Of a stretch of 64,000 bases of DNA, positions 1-12,968 are shown piece after piece. The DNA lies in assembly GCA_949357655.1 (NCBI GenBank), contig CASHTG010000020.1:1054001-1118000 (forward strand), read 5' to 3'. The position numbers and the translations under genes were made by a program. The notes under the pieces were generated by a model. It had not been told where the DNA came from. It did no database searches and saw only the letters and a list, made by a program, of their open reading frames with translations. This stretch comes from Parascedosporium putredinis. Lineage: Eukaryota > Ascomycota > Sordariomycetes > Microascales > Microascaceae. Within the stretch, counting starts at the first letter, position 1; each line of letters opens with the position of its first letter.

Positions 1-3000
1 TGAGAGTGAAAAGGGGGAAAGGGGGAGCAATCGAGTGGTGGAGGATGGACGGAGGAAGACCGGCAGGTGTGGGAAAGATGCAGGGTGGACAAGACTGTTA
101 AGGATTTACCAAAGAACTGGATAGGAGCCAACTAGGGGTGGGGGAGGGAACGAGGTTTCCTCTGTGTCCACCTTGCGGAGGATTTCGTTTGGCCAGAGCC
201 TGTGCTCTTATTATGAGAGGCAGGGATGTTAAGTGGAAAGCAGTCGGACATGATTCCGAACAGGGGGAGGGGAGGCCCATGGCAGACCAAGAGGTTTGCT
301 CGGGATTGATTGATGCCTGAGGGTACGGGCGAGCGAGACGAGAGCAAAGGGGATGGATCGATTGATGGGAACACGATACTGCCCTCTTTTCCCCCTGCTT
401 CCCTCAAGAGAGTGATCTCACTCGGTTTTTCTTTTTCTGTTCTGGTCCCGCTTCTCTTTGTATTCATTTCGTTTCCTTGTCTTTTCTTTTCTCATTTCAA
501 ATTCTTTCCTTTTCCTGGGTCTATCTCTTTCATCATGGGTATTACAACCCATTCGGACCGGGGCCCGTTTTAGTCGTTGCTTCTTCTCGCCTTTGTGCAT
601 CCATCTAGTGCTCAAGTGCTGCCTGCAAACGGATGTAGATGCTAGTGTTCGGCGCCCAAGTGGAAAATACACGATGCGCGACCCCAAGCATCTCCTATTA
701 GCGTGCGCGACGGGCGACGGGATGGGGCCTACGCCTTCCGCGTCGGGTTTCTTTCCCCCTGCCCAGCCCGAAGCCACTTGCCTCGTCATGACCGCCACTT
801 GCTCTCGAAATGGGGGATTGTAATATTGCAGGTACAAGTATTGACAAGGGTCGGGGCAGGATAATCGGCGAGGAACGGGTACAAGTACTTCGTACCTCGA
901 AAGCCGTCCTTGTGTGGTTTCAAGGACTCTAGGGAAGGGACGTTCTTGGACGTCTTCGACGGGAAGTCAATCGACTAATAAGTGGGGACGCCCTTTCCCA
1001 GCGCCACAGAAACCGGAGAGCTCTCTTTTTCGGCAGGGAAGCTCGCCCCTGAGGTTGAGGGCCGTCCCTCGCTAGGCCTAGCCTATCCCACAGCCACCCA
1101 AACGGTATTGGGAGCGCTTCCCCAAAAGGCCGCTCTGGGTGGCCTCTCTTCCACCAGCCCAACCCGAGGTCCCACTATCTCTTCCCCGTTCTCGAACTTG
1201 GTTTAGCGCGACGGCAATGTTCACTCAGAGCTCTCCACTTGGCTAAAATCCCAAATTTTAGTGCAAGGCGACACAAGTTGAGATCATCAATTGGATCCAT
1301 TGTGCGCTTTCTTGCTTGAGGTGAGTGCACGCGATACACAGCACAGCTATCCGAGTTGATCCCTTCCACTCATTTGTGTCAATTGACGAGAGCGACAGTC
1401 CAGTTTTCCTTTTCGCGCCCTTCTTCACCAAGACTTTCCCATGGCCTGATGGCGAGAATAAATGCAAAAAGACGAAACGGCATCAGTCACTCGCTTGGCT
1501 TGCAAGGACGATCCTCCCTTTTGTGTCCCCCGCCAATGCCTGCCGGAAAAGGCGCGGATAACCAGGTGTTGTCACAAAACCCAGGCCCCAAAAATCCTTG
1601 ACTCTGTTACCCCGGTGGAGTCTGGCCACGCTCTACTGGAGGCTTCCCTGTTCGCCCTCGCCCTCTCGAGGACCGATGGATCCTTAGCTCGTCGATGGAT
1701 CTATAACGATGTGTGATATGACAAAGGGTGTCGCACATCAGTGATCATGTCAACCTCATCCCCTCTCTCTTGTTTCTGTCATCCCATCACCGAGGAAGGA
1801 AGGACACGGCTAAGCACCGATTCCTTCTGTATATCTCAGACTACTTGTATCCAGATTGATCCAAGTGATCATTTGATGCCGGTGCGACCTTTCCCCGACC
1901 TCTTCGACGTAAAGTTTGGTTCTCAACGAGCGCTTCGTACCAATCTTTTGGGCTCGCTCATAAAAATTTCGCTCGCTCTTGTCACCATCCACGCTGACAA
2001 GTACAAGAATACAAGTACAAGTATTTCCCGTCATCCACAAGGTGGATTGATGTGACCCAAAATGCCTTGTCCTGACAGGCCGGGCTGACGCTGAGATCTT
2101 CGACCGGGCCAATGAAAACGATGTCCCGTTGAAACAGAACCGGGGCCTCCCCTGTCGCCGGCTGCACCAAAATGCTCCCGAGCTCAATGGTGGGGAAGGA
2201 CGTTGATTCGGCGTCGCCCCAGATCACAGTAGCCCAGCTTTTCCCCCTTTATCGCTCCTTCAGTCACGGTGTGGGATTTGAAGGGACAACTTTTGCACAT
2301 TGGCTTGCTTTGGCTGAGTGACTAGCATCAATGCATGTCAAGCGGACGTTGTCCGCGAACGCGGATTTCGACTGTCCGCGGTGGAAAGAATAACGCTGCA
2401 GCGCGAGGGAAAAACACAATTCTAACGCCTCTCAGGCCTTCTCCAGGGGCCAAAGCTCCCCCAACCGAACAAGAACCAGATGATAAGAAGCTCCCAGCGC
2501 CAAAGCAACGTCTCTGGTCTCTGTTCACGGTGTGTGTGCCATCCATCCCTCACATCCCACCTCCGAGTATCACCCCCTCTATCACATCCGAGCATCATAG
2601 CGTGGGTGCAACCTCCCATCCAGGCCGTCTTCTTGCAATCTTATGGCTCGCCTTGATGGACTAGCACGCGCACTCACACACGCCCGCACACACGGCTGGG
2701 AAACGGGGTCATGCATATCTTCCTTGACGGGGCTGGTCTTGAATATTCTGATTGTGCTAGAGCAACATGTCAGAGATCTTTGGACCACCACCTTTACTTG
2801 TAGCACGCTGGTGGGGGAACAGGTTGAATCATTCGTACAAGTAATGGATGTGATAATGGTATCCAGAGTCGCACTCAGATCGGTATTAGGCCATGCCAAA
2901 CCATGGCTCGGCTCTCTAAGCCACGAAGATCCCCCAAGAGCAGGTGCCGCCGAATGAGATTGTCCTGGTAATGGTAATGGAACAGTGAAGGTTTTTGGGT

Positions 3001-5877
3001 TCTCCGGGTTGGAATCTATCTGCGGCAACGGGAAAGCATGCGCCTTAACCTGGTCATCGCTTGCCGGTTTTACTACGAAGTACGACCAAGTATGATCTGG
3101 AGGAAGAAGAAAAGAAGCAGGGCCCACAGCGTTCGGTTCAGCCTGGTTCGATTTGGAGAAGACCAAGACTGCACGTTTTGTCCGGCACTTGAGACAATTT
3201 TCTTTGCGCAAAGGCTAGCCCGTCGCCTTGCCCAATTCGGAAGTCATGATGATCGTGGTGTGCTGAAACGACTCGCTGAAATTAGATCTAGCAAGGGATC
3301 AATTGCTAGCTTCGTCTCCTCCGCGAAGCCCTGTCCCGCGACTTGACGCGAAAGAGACGCGGGCGCGCTTCGGCTCTCAGAAGTGTCCAGTCCATCATCT
3401 CTGACAATGGCATTTCCTTCAAATCTTCGTCAGTGGGCCGAGGAAAATAGAGCGTTTCTGCGTATGACCTCGTTGCGCGGACAAGCGCCTGGCCACGTTT
3501 GGCCATGCCTTTTTCATACCGGCTTCGGCCGTGCGCTTGGAAATGTGGCAGCCATCGTCGAGCGCAAAGTCTATTTCCCGGCCGCCAACGCCAGGGACAA
3601 GTTTTTGCGCTCAAAAGGAAACCCACCTGTTCCCGAGGCCAAAAGGATGGCCCAGCCACCTTGATTCCACAATCCCTCACATGCGGCCCTCCAAATCAGA
3701 GGCCCAAACCGGCTCAAGTCCATTTACAAGGCATGCAGACGCATGCACCGATCAAGATCTTAGCGTCGTCCGTTTGCATGTCTATAATTGTCCTGACCGC
3801 CTCGTCTGTTCGCGGCGACCCCTCGGCGAGGTTAGAGCAGCTATGGAAGGAATCGAGAAAGGCCTGCGAGCCCCTCGGAGCAGATCCGACTGGAGTCATC
3901 AATGCAGACACTTCGATTGACATGTTCAAAGTATACAAGTCCATGAGCACCATTATGCACCTTACTCGACCATATGTGCATGTCGTTGAATTTTTAATTT
4001 TTTTCTTAAATGAGCACGACAGTCGGCAAACGCTTTTGTGGCGGTGAGATGGCTACCTTTGAATTCGGGATTTTGAAGGCTTTTGGGTTTCCTTCCTTTT
4101 GCCATCTCCTTCCCTCCCCGTTTCTCTTCTTTGCGTTCACTCATTGCTTCTTCCCTCCGGCCATGACCTCTTTTGGCTGACCCGCTGCTCCACCAAGGTC
4201 AATGGTCCATCATAAATTGCTTGGAAGAGGAGGTTTAGGAAACATCAATCGAACGATGGCGTAATGAACTGTCTCAGTTTTCGGCTTCGGGTGCCCAACC
4301 CGAGCCATCTCTTGTCGTCGTCGGCGTAGACGATGCGGGCAAGAAAACGAAATACAAGTTTTCTCATGTCACGCTTACATAGTCTGGGTCCGGATGGTGC
4401 TTCCGATGCGCTCTCGAAACTCCACCATGCCTCTATACTATGTTCAGCCGTGCTCCGTCGAAGCTCGCTAGAGCATGCGCGCACCCATCTCCCCCTTCTC
4501 CCCTTCGATTTTGCTCCTGCGCCCATGTGTATACATCTCTATCTTGCAGAGGACTTTTCCACTTGGTACTTCAAACTTGGAGAGTGTGCCCCTTCTTAAA
4601 GTTCTAGAAGGAACGGGTGTCAATTAACATGCCGCTCTTTATTGAGCAGGAAAAAGAAAAGGCCAAAGCGCACTTGAAATTGCTGTTAGTCAAGGCAGCG
4701 GTTGCGGCTTTTATTTCTAGTCCGATAGTTCTACTCTCCTTTTCCGTATAAAAAAGAAAATAAGAAAAGGTTCCTTCTAAACGAGAGTGAGACGGTACAC
4801 ATCGCTACGCTCATTACTCGCAGTCGGCCCCGCCCAAAAAGAGAGATTTACTGTCCCAGACTACCTCGGTAGATGAAGTGGTCCTTTACTATTCCCGCAC
4901 AATCTCCCATGGGACGTTGTGGAGGAGACAATGCTCGCTTCCGAGACATGTTTGTTGTTCTTTGTTTAACCCCCATGACTGCTGGCCGCCTTCCAAATCT
5001 TCAATGTCGTAGCCTTAACTGCCCAGTCTTGAGGAAACCCAGATTCAGACTAACCGCGCCTTGTTGTTCGTCGCCGAGGAAGAGCAAGGGAAGAAGAGGG
5101 GGAACCTTTGTCTCTGGGTTGCCGAGACACTGGGGCTAGAACCCCTCACCCCGCCTCTGTCCCGCTCCAAAGACCACCTTCGCTCATTCTTTCCGTGTAG
5201 GGGCGAGATAGACGATGTGTATGACGTGGGTGTGTGAACTTTGAGATCTCAGCTTGGTAGAGATACGAACGTCGGGGGCTCGCGTCCGACGACGTCGAGC
5301 CAGGAAAACTGGCTTTTGTTCATGGTATCTCTGGAACATGGAATATAGATCTAGATGCTATGGATACTGCTGTGGGTGACGAAAGGACAAATGTGGCATG
5401 CTACTCAATGTCATCCCCCTTGTATCATCTCACATCCTCAGTGCTTTGACTTCTAGGTTGGGGCAGCAGCGTAGATAGAACTACCACTAGGGGATAGAGA
5501 GTAAGCCGAGGTGACGCGGAGACGTAAGTGGACGGCAAGGGCTAGTATACACCTCCTAGAGCAACGATAGGCCACCAGCTCCATTGCGGATAACGGATGG
5601 TAATCAGGCTCAAGCAAGATCGAAGAGAGTCACTGGGGGCGCGAATGCGAAGTGGCATGGGGTCATTGGGGTCCAAGCAAAGTATCGGCTGAAATATGTA
5701 TTGTATATACGCTGGAACTGGGCTAGACAGCCACAGTTTTCGACCTTTGAGTGGAAACAAAACAAACCGCTAACGCCAAACATCTTTGTCTGCCATGGAA
5801 AGCGCTGAGGAAAAGAAGAAAGGACAAAGGAGGACAGGCTGCCTTTCACCTCGGAAAAAGGCGAAATCGCGAGCTGG
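1..5877. other. Gene-free block, left edge to 3' end of YOS9
   Basis: I recognise no protein family in any frame here. The open frames are all short, overlap one another on both strands and have no domain-like composition. The block contains CT-rich stretches (about 420-540 and 4080-4150) and several copies of a TACAAGTA/GTACTTCGTAC-type motif (832-840, 879-895, 1997-2025, 2835-2843, 3071-3094). The last few hundred bases before 5878 probably include the YOS9 3' UTR. Base composition does not look AT-skewed, so there is no obvious sign of repeat-induced point mutation. Confidence 0.6.
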
Positions 5878-7541
5878 CTAGAGATCGTCCTGGAAGAAGA
5901 ACTCCTCGCTCCCGTCATCATACTCATCGTACTCGTCATACAAATCTTGCTCATCATTCCCTGGCTCCCCGCCGCGCCATCCGGTAGCTCCGCCCCAGCT
6001 GCTTTTTCAAAGTTCTCGTCGTCATCGTCCACGTCGAGAATACCTCGAATCTCCCTCTCTCCGTTCGCGAGCTCTACCACGACGAGTTTCCACGCCGCGT
6101 CGCCAGCCATCTTCTGCAGCCTCTTCTTCATATCATCCACGAGACTGGGGTTCAGATCCATGGCCTTGAGCTGCTCATCGGTGAGCTCCTCGTGCTTGCC
6201 TCCATCCTCCAAGCTTGTACGGCTCGCTAGGATTTGGATGCGGGACTTGGTCTTGGACTTGCCGCTGCCGACGCCGCGGGGAGGTCAAGGTTGACCGACG
6301 AGACGCCCTCGCCGTCGGAGGCGAGAATGTTCTGGCCACCAACCACAATACCACCAACCACGGGGGTGGAGCAGCGGGTTAGAAACGAGGGTATTGCCTT
6401 GGGGGCCTTGCAGGTGCGCGTTGGTCATCGCATCAACCGCTTTTGGGGAGTAGGAATTTATATCCTCGACGGTCAAGATGGGCCTACATGTGATGGGATT
6501 GGCCTTCGTCTCCTTCGGGGGAAGGAACGCAACATCACTGCAGAGCCTTGGCGTATTTACTTGCATGAGGTAGGCGCAGGTCGTGACCTCTTTGACCCAG
6601 CTGATACGCTCCGTCTTCAGGGTGGGCATGCACTGATATTGGATCTCAATCGTACGTTCGCGTCCCGTCAGGTCGCAGATGGTTCCAAGACCCAGCCTCT
6701 GAACGAGGAATCTCTGTTCTCCCTTGACCTGTAGCTCCGTGTTGGGGGTTGTGTGGGGCTCTGGCCGTCAGTCGTTGCAGGGCTACCTTCCTCCTGCTGT
6801 TGGGTTTGCTGCTTCTTCTTGGCGCCTTTCGACTTCTTCCCCGGCTCGTAGCCCGGTGCGCGGCCGAGTATATATGCTAGGGTATCAGGGTCCTGAACGG
6901 GCGGACGCCCATCTGGGATATGTGGCAGGGCATGGTACTGCACAATATCTTTGCCGTAGCAGAACCTATAGCTCCACCAGCCATCGATGTGATGTATGCA
7001 TTCGTTCTCAAGCGGCTTCAAGAGTTCCCATCCACGCTGTGATGCCCTCTGAATCTCCTTTGCCTCCGCGGCCTTGGCTAGATCGGCCGCAGTCTGGTTC
7101 TCAGGCCTCGCTTCTTCGAGGACCGGTATCGAGCAAAGATAGCGGTTTGGCGGCAAATTCATGAGCTCGTAGGCGAACTTGACGTGTCCCGCATCGTCTG
7201 CGCCATGACCGGCATCTCCTCCATCCGCAGGCCGAGTTCTTTCTACAAGGTCCGACGGGGAGGAGAAATCGGCGCTGTACGTTGGTTCAGCATTGACGTG
7301 GTCGAGTATCGATTGGGCGGCATGTTCGGAGATGAAGTCCTCGGAAAATATTACGTCAAACTATCCAGCCATTACATTAGCTCCACACGCTCTTGGGAAG
7401 AAACGTAGAATTCAAGTGACGAACCTGTGGGTGTGCGTAGAGGTCGTCATGTATGCTGAATTGTCGCTGGAGCGCGACCGACTGCTGAGCCAGCGCCAAT
7501 AGAGGGAGGCAAAGACGGCGCATTGTGCCGGGTGTTGTCAT
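5878..7541 (-). CDS. YOS9: Yos9/OS-9 ER lectin of glycoprotein quality control
   Basis: Lumenal ER lectin of the Hrd1 complex that reads trimmed N-glycans on misfolded glycoproteins and commits them to ER-associated degradation. Exon 1 (7541-7425) encodes a signal peptide (core RRLCLPLLALAQQSVAL); starts at 7541 or 7523 are possible. A 64-nt intron (7361-7424) joins YAHPQ to FDVIFSEDF, a typical Yos9 N-terminus. Exon 2 carries the MRH lectin domain with GWWSYRFCYGKDIVQYH and, further on, GLGTICDLTGRERTIEIQYQC. A coiled acidic tail ends in EEFFFQDDL, the last four residues resembling an HDEL-type retrieval signal. The frame is broken four times: one base appears missing in G runs 6744-6748 and 6278-6281 and C run 5967-5970, and one extra in 6362-6366. 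Corrected length is about 533 aa, normal for the family. Homology is continuous across every break, so I read these as sequence errors rather than decay. Confidence 0.88.
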
Positions 7542-10500
7542 CTCAGCTTCACATGAAGGATGGGCGATACCCTCCGAGTCGTCAAGCGTGGGCTTGTTCA
7601 CACTAATCACCCTTCTGGAGCTCGATATCGGGAGAAGACCAGGAGCACCTCACGTCGTCATCAATGGCTTCACAACCGTCTCACTGCTATGCTGTCAGGA
7701 CCCACGTCAGTGGTAAAGTGGCATCTTCTCCCTGGTAGCTTGGATTAGACCGACAATTTGCCGAGAGAAATGACAAAGAAATTCTTACTCATCCATTTGG
7801 AGGGGCGACGAGAGGAAGCATTTCAAGGATGAGTCAGCGCTTTCGAAAGTCGGGAGCTCCAAGTTCCCACCATGCTCCGGAACGTTCGATCAGTGTATTA
7901 CAAGGCCTCCTGCTTTTGTCGCCAGCTCGAAAATCATTCCTTTGGTTGAACGCCGTATCCGAGGATCTTGGCTTTCAAGGTTGAAGTAGAAGCTACAAAA
8001 TCAAGGACAGAATGACCATGCATTTCAGTTCCAAGTTGATAGATTAACCCACTCTGTGCTACCTGAGAAGGCAATCATTGGGCCTCAGGGAGGCCCAACT
8101 TGACCTGGGCGCCAGATTCGGTTTCGGTGAGGCACACTGCAAACTGCCTCGACATCTTCGTCTTACGCGGCAACGGCGAGCCTGACGGGGTCAAACACCG
8201 AAAGTGGAAAAATCCAGCTCGCCGTATGGAACAATGAAAAGGAGGGAGACTAAAGTGGGGTGGGTTGCTTTTTCCTGCCGCACACAAATGCGCGGGTATC
8301 CTTTCAACATTTGCGTAGCTCGTGCCGCTTCAAGCTGTGCTCCCTCGTGGAGGAGGGAAAAACTCCATTTGATTGTGAATGGAGCCTGGCGGATGCGTCT
8401 CTTTCTCGATCTGCCCCTCCAACCCCCTTTTTTCCCTTTTCACTCCAAGATGAGACTAATCAGCAATAACATTTCGCTCTTCTCTTCTTGGTGTCGTGCA
8501 CCAACTTGACGTCAATCACATTCAGATGCATTTCTTTTTTATATTTACAAGTTAGGGGTGATTTAGCGGCGGTCGCTGATTTGGGTGATGAGGACTCTTG
8601 CCCGGGCCATTCGTAACTCGATGGATCAGACAAAGTGGATGGAAAAGACAATGGGGACGCAACTGGGTTGCCGAAGAGCACATCTGTGTCGTGCGTTTGA
8701 AAGTCCGTTTGCCACTCTCGAAGTACTTGTCAATGTGCAAGCTCAACCGCTTTTCAGGTCCAAGTTTATTAGCTGATTGCCGACTGAACAACTGTGCGTA
8801 GCCGGGCGGTCGGTGTTTGGGAACGGCCTGGCTGGAACGCGGGTTTTGTGGGGTCGCAAACATGGAGAAAGGAAACTCGACGACCGAGAAAGCAAAGTGC
8901 AAGAGACATAGCCCGCTTGTGCCCAGAGGAAGAGGAGGCGCAATGAGGCCCGTGGTCCTCGAGGAACACTTGCATCTCGCTTCTTATCTAGAGTGACACG
9001 CAATGGTTTCCTGTTTCTGCACCGCCGTCCCTCTGGCGCCATCATCGAGGACCGGCTGGTCAGATTCGACTTCTGCCATTTTCTGGTAACGACGTGTCAT
9101 GAAGGTTTAGGCGTGCCACCGCCGTTTACAGAGCTTACAGAGGAGCAAAACTCGAGTACTGTGCACTCGGTGACTATGCTGGGGTATCAGTGCGTCTACT
9201 CCTTTGCACATCTGGGCGAGGAGAACAGCGACGAGCCAGTGTCTGCATAGGTCCATCACATCCATCTCATATCAATACAAACAATAGATCCAATGGGTGA
9301 GTAGAAATTAGGGTGGCCCAGGCATGACAAAGGCGCTGGTCCAACTCGGACTCACAAAGTCCCTCAAAAGGTGCAGAGCTAACGGAACATCCCAAGCATT
9401 CTTGGCGATTTTGGCTTTCCGTCTTTCTCACCGATAGTCCGTCACTCATTGCCGTCCTTCTCTTTTCGAAAGGGAGGCTGTGGCTGGCTGCGGGTGAACT
9501 AATAAGACAGGACGGGTGAAATTCACAGTGTAGGAATGCCGAGAACAAGCACTCAAGCGAAACGGATAGAGGGAGGAGGTGAGGTGATTAGGAAACAGGA
9601 AAGGGATGCGTGACCAAGCACGACAGTAGCACAAAAAGAACATTGGATAATAGGACGTAATACTGAGACGACACAATTGATGCCTAGAGAAGGTGGCTTC
9701 GTGACCTCAATGCCTCGTTGTGTCGGTCCCGAATCAAGCTGGGTGTCACGTCGACCGCCTCACTTTTGCGAGGAATGTCGTCCAATCAGTCTTGCTCCAC
9801 CCAAGTGCCAGCTCATAGGTCGAGATGGAGGGTGGCCGAGATACCAAGTACAAGTAATACAGGAGGATCTCTCAATCTCTCCTTTCAGACACGCGGGTGC
9901 TGCACTACAAGGGTCGGCCTCGATTATGTAACCCCGGTGCTTCCGTCCAAATTTGCGGAAGGTGGGGAAAAGGGTGGGCATGGCTTCGGTCGAATTCCTG
10001 TCGGGAATTGATCAAGTGCACAGTTGGGCAATGGCGTGGCCCCGAGTCCCCAAACAACTTCAAAGTCCTAGCTCCTCGGGCGGTGTTGAGACCGCCACCT
10101 GGTTTTGGTACAACCTGCTTCGAGCACAGCCCCCTATTCATCGAAGACAACTGCGCTGCGAATTCAGGCACCAGGCCTCAATACACTTGGCTTTTGTCTT
10201 GTTCAATCTCTTGATGGGATGGCCAATCTTCTCACTGCGGTGTCAGTGTGCGGAAATGGAGTGTACATTGTATTAGTCGGTTGACCTAGAAAGTTCGGAG
10301 AACAATCCCGTCTCCAGCTAATAATATCGATACTCTTTCACATTAGTGAAATTGAGGGAAGTCGCTGAGCCTCTTGGACCTGGCTGGTCCATGGCCTTAA
10401 TAATGCGGTGTTAATAAACAGTGTCATGATGTGGACCGAAGGCCTAGAGGTAATACCCACTTGCCCCTGGAAGGGAAGGTCAAATTGGGCCGATTCGACT

Positions 10501-11870
10501 GGCGATCCTCATCCATGCTCAAGACGGACGGTGGGCGAGGAGCTGGACAGTTTTCCAATCGGAAGCAGCCGCGTTTGCCAGGCTGGCTGGCCCATTGAAA
10601 CTGGGGGGCAGACGGAAAGAAGCAAGGTGTGATATCAATTGTGTGATGCACCGCAGCTGCACAAACAAGGTCGGCGGCCAGTGAAAAGTCGAAAGTAGCT
10701 TCTTGCTCGCAGGCTGGGGTGCTAGGAAGTGGCTCGGCTAGCGGGGAAGAACCCAGAAGAACCGTCGTCATCCACCCACGATGATGGCAGCAATTGTGGA
10801 ATATTGTTTAGCCAGCTCTTCATGCTATCACTCACGCGTTCTTATCTTCTTCTGAGACCAACCGAGGTTCGAGGGTTTCTTCTGACCATCCTCATCCCGA
10901 TCCAATGTTCGTAATCGTTGATGAATTGGGATCTGTCTCTCTCTCACTTGCAAGTGACAGGAAAGGCGTCCTTTTTTTGCATATGCCAGGATGCACAATG
11001 GTTTGTTAGCCTGGCAAGCCTGGCCCCTGGGATTGACTCGCGTATTAGTGTTATCGATAATGGTAACACCCATCCGAGTTTCTTTTGATGGGAATCGCCC
11101 GGCTCTAGCAATGCGTAGAGGATCAATCCCTGATTTGTCGATTGGCGTCACCCATGGCTGTGTAAGGGCGTTTATCCAACCCACATCTAGTCAGATACTC
11201 TCTTTCGAGACAAGAGCTCACATTGATCACACAATCGGGACAGTATCGTACCACCGTCTGATTCTTTTCTTTTCTTTGGTTTTTTTCTTTCTCTCCCCCT
11301 TCGCAAGCTGAGGCTGTCTTGTTGGGGAGGTTATGGCACTTCGGCGACCCTGGCGAAACGCGCTTTGGAAAGGGTGGGCTACCACCCGCCGAAATCACGG
11401 TGTAGACTCTTCATCATGATGGATCATTTGTCTTTGCAAGTTGCTCCTCCGCGGGACGACAGGAGATGGAAAGGCGGCACACTCGTCAACGCATAATTGC
11501 AAAGTGGACATGTGCAGCTCACCTGTCTTGGTTTTCGTCGATGGAGAAACGTCGAGGGATGCGTAGTATCAACTAGCCGAGCGAGCGGTGGGTCGCAATG
11601 GGTGGCGACTATTTCCTGTTCCTGGCACGAATGGTTTTGGAACGACCACGCTTAACTGGTCAATCGTGTCGATAGACTAGAGGTTGCAGATCACCTAAAT
11701 CATACCGAAGACTTTCAACTCGGAAGGTCGCCTATTCTCGCCTACATGTATCGTCTGGCGACAATAGCTTGTTCACCTCTCGACCACAGGGACGTGCTCG
11801 GGTTGGTCAGTCCTTGATGGGGGGATATTAATCACGCTTGCACAATGGTCTGGCCACCGGAGTGTTAGAC

Positions 11871-11890
11871 CGCCAGTCCGCCAGTCCGCC
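11871..11890. repeat. Short tandem repeat, 8-bp unit, 2.5 copies
   Basis: The unit CGCCAGTC occurs twice in a row, followed by CGCC. It is non-coding and too short to be more than a minor slippage product. Confidence 0.7.
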
Positions 11891-12052
11891 TAGATACGCC
11901 AGCCTGCGCGAGCGCGAGCCTGCGTAAGAAATACATTGATGGCGAGTAAATTCCCCGGCAGCTCGCTGGCGTGCGTAGCCCTCGAGTGGGACGGCCGGTT
12001 TCGTGGATGCGCAAATGTGTAGTGCGCACCTCGGGACGAGGTGATGGGTGGA

Positions 12053-12072
12053 TGGATGGATCGATCCATCCA
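12053..12072. repeat. Perfect 20-bp palindrome (GGATGGATCGATCCATCC core)
   Basis: The two 10-bp arms are exactly self-complementary around the central TCGA, and the left arm continues as a (GGAT)n run. It lies about 0.9 kb upstream of the C2H2 gene start. It could be a dimeric transcription-factor site or simply a chance inverted tetranucleotide repeat. Confidence 0.75.
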
Positions 12073-12271
12073 ATTCATCCATGTCCATCCCAGATGGCTC
12101 AGATGGCTTTGGAGAGCAAATGAACGACGCCAACCCCAATAGGCCGGCGGTGGTCAGTCAAGGAAAGTGCAGCTGGCACAGGCGCGCAGCAGCGCAGCAG
12201 CGCATAGCACCAAGCACTGAACCCGACTGGTCCCTGCACTTTCGAATGCAACTGCGTCTCATCGCTCACAG

Positions 12272-12289
12272 GTACGAGGTACCTCGTAC
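12272..12289. repeat. Perfect 18-bp palindrome GTACGAGGTACCTCGTAC
   Basis: Self-complementary over 18 bp with centre GGTACC. It is built from the same GTAC/CGTAC elements as the imperfect inverted motif at 879-895, so it may belong to a dispersed motif family. It lies about 0.7 kb upstream of the C2H2 gene start. Confidence 0.75.
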
Positions 12290-12968
12290 TTGGATGGGAG
12301 CCATCGTTTGTGATGGATCAAGGTATTCCATTCTCAGTGTTGATCTACGAAGTCGCTCTCCCCCACCACCTCCCACGCAAGAGGTACAGCGGAGTCCCAT
12401 AGACTTGGCAAGCTCAAGCCCGATGCCCCCAGTCTGCCTGCATGGTCATTTGGCGACGCCTCACTTTTTGACTGGCTCTCGTTATGAACGGCTTTTCCTA
12501 GCATCTTGACCTGGCCAAGCTGGCCTATTAATTCCATCGCCCGTCCGCCTTCTCTTCTCCACCCTCTTGTACTTTTTTTCTACTTCAGTTTTTAGGCATC
12601 GTTCATTTTGTTATCTATCAACCCAGTTTCAACAAAAGAATCTAGACGAAACCTAGATTCTTCCCTTCCCCGTTCCCACGTCCAGGAACCAATCTTGGCC
12701 GATTCCTTATTCGTCTTGTCGAGAAGCTGGTCTGAGTTCTCGCCTGACCTCATCAAGAGCCTAACGTCGGGCCATCAGTAGCTCGCCCTTATCAATAGAG
12801 GGAGAGAAGACTTGGGCCCTGTCCACCGTTCATCTTCCAATTACCAGTGATTTGCTTTTTGACCGCGAACCGGCAAGTTGCAGCTTCTGCCGTCACGCGA
12901 CCCTGCCCTCGTCCTATTTAAAAGAGAGTACTGCCTCAACGCCAAAGGCTCTCAAACATCTACCTGAT

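Larger units (their letters stand above)
7542..12968. other. 5.4-kb divergent intergenic region, no recognised gene
   Basis: This lies between the divergent YOS9 and C2H2-type genes. No open frame resembles a known family. It holds two perfect palindromes (12053-12072 and 12272-12289), short tandem repeats (11871-11890 and about 12184-12203), a TACAAGTA-type motif at 9846-9860, and a pyrimidine-rich leader (about 12540-12600) that probably marks the transcription start zone of the downstream gene. A long upstream region is common for regulators in filamentous fungi; that this one is regulatory is inference. Confidence 0.55.
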
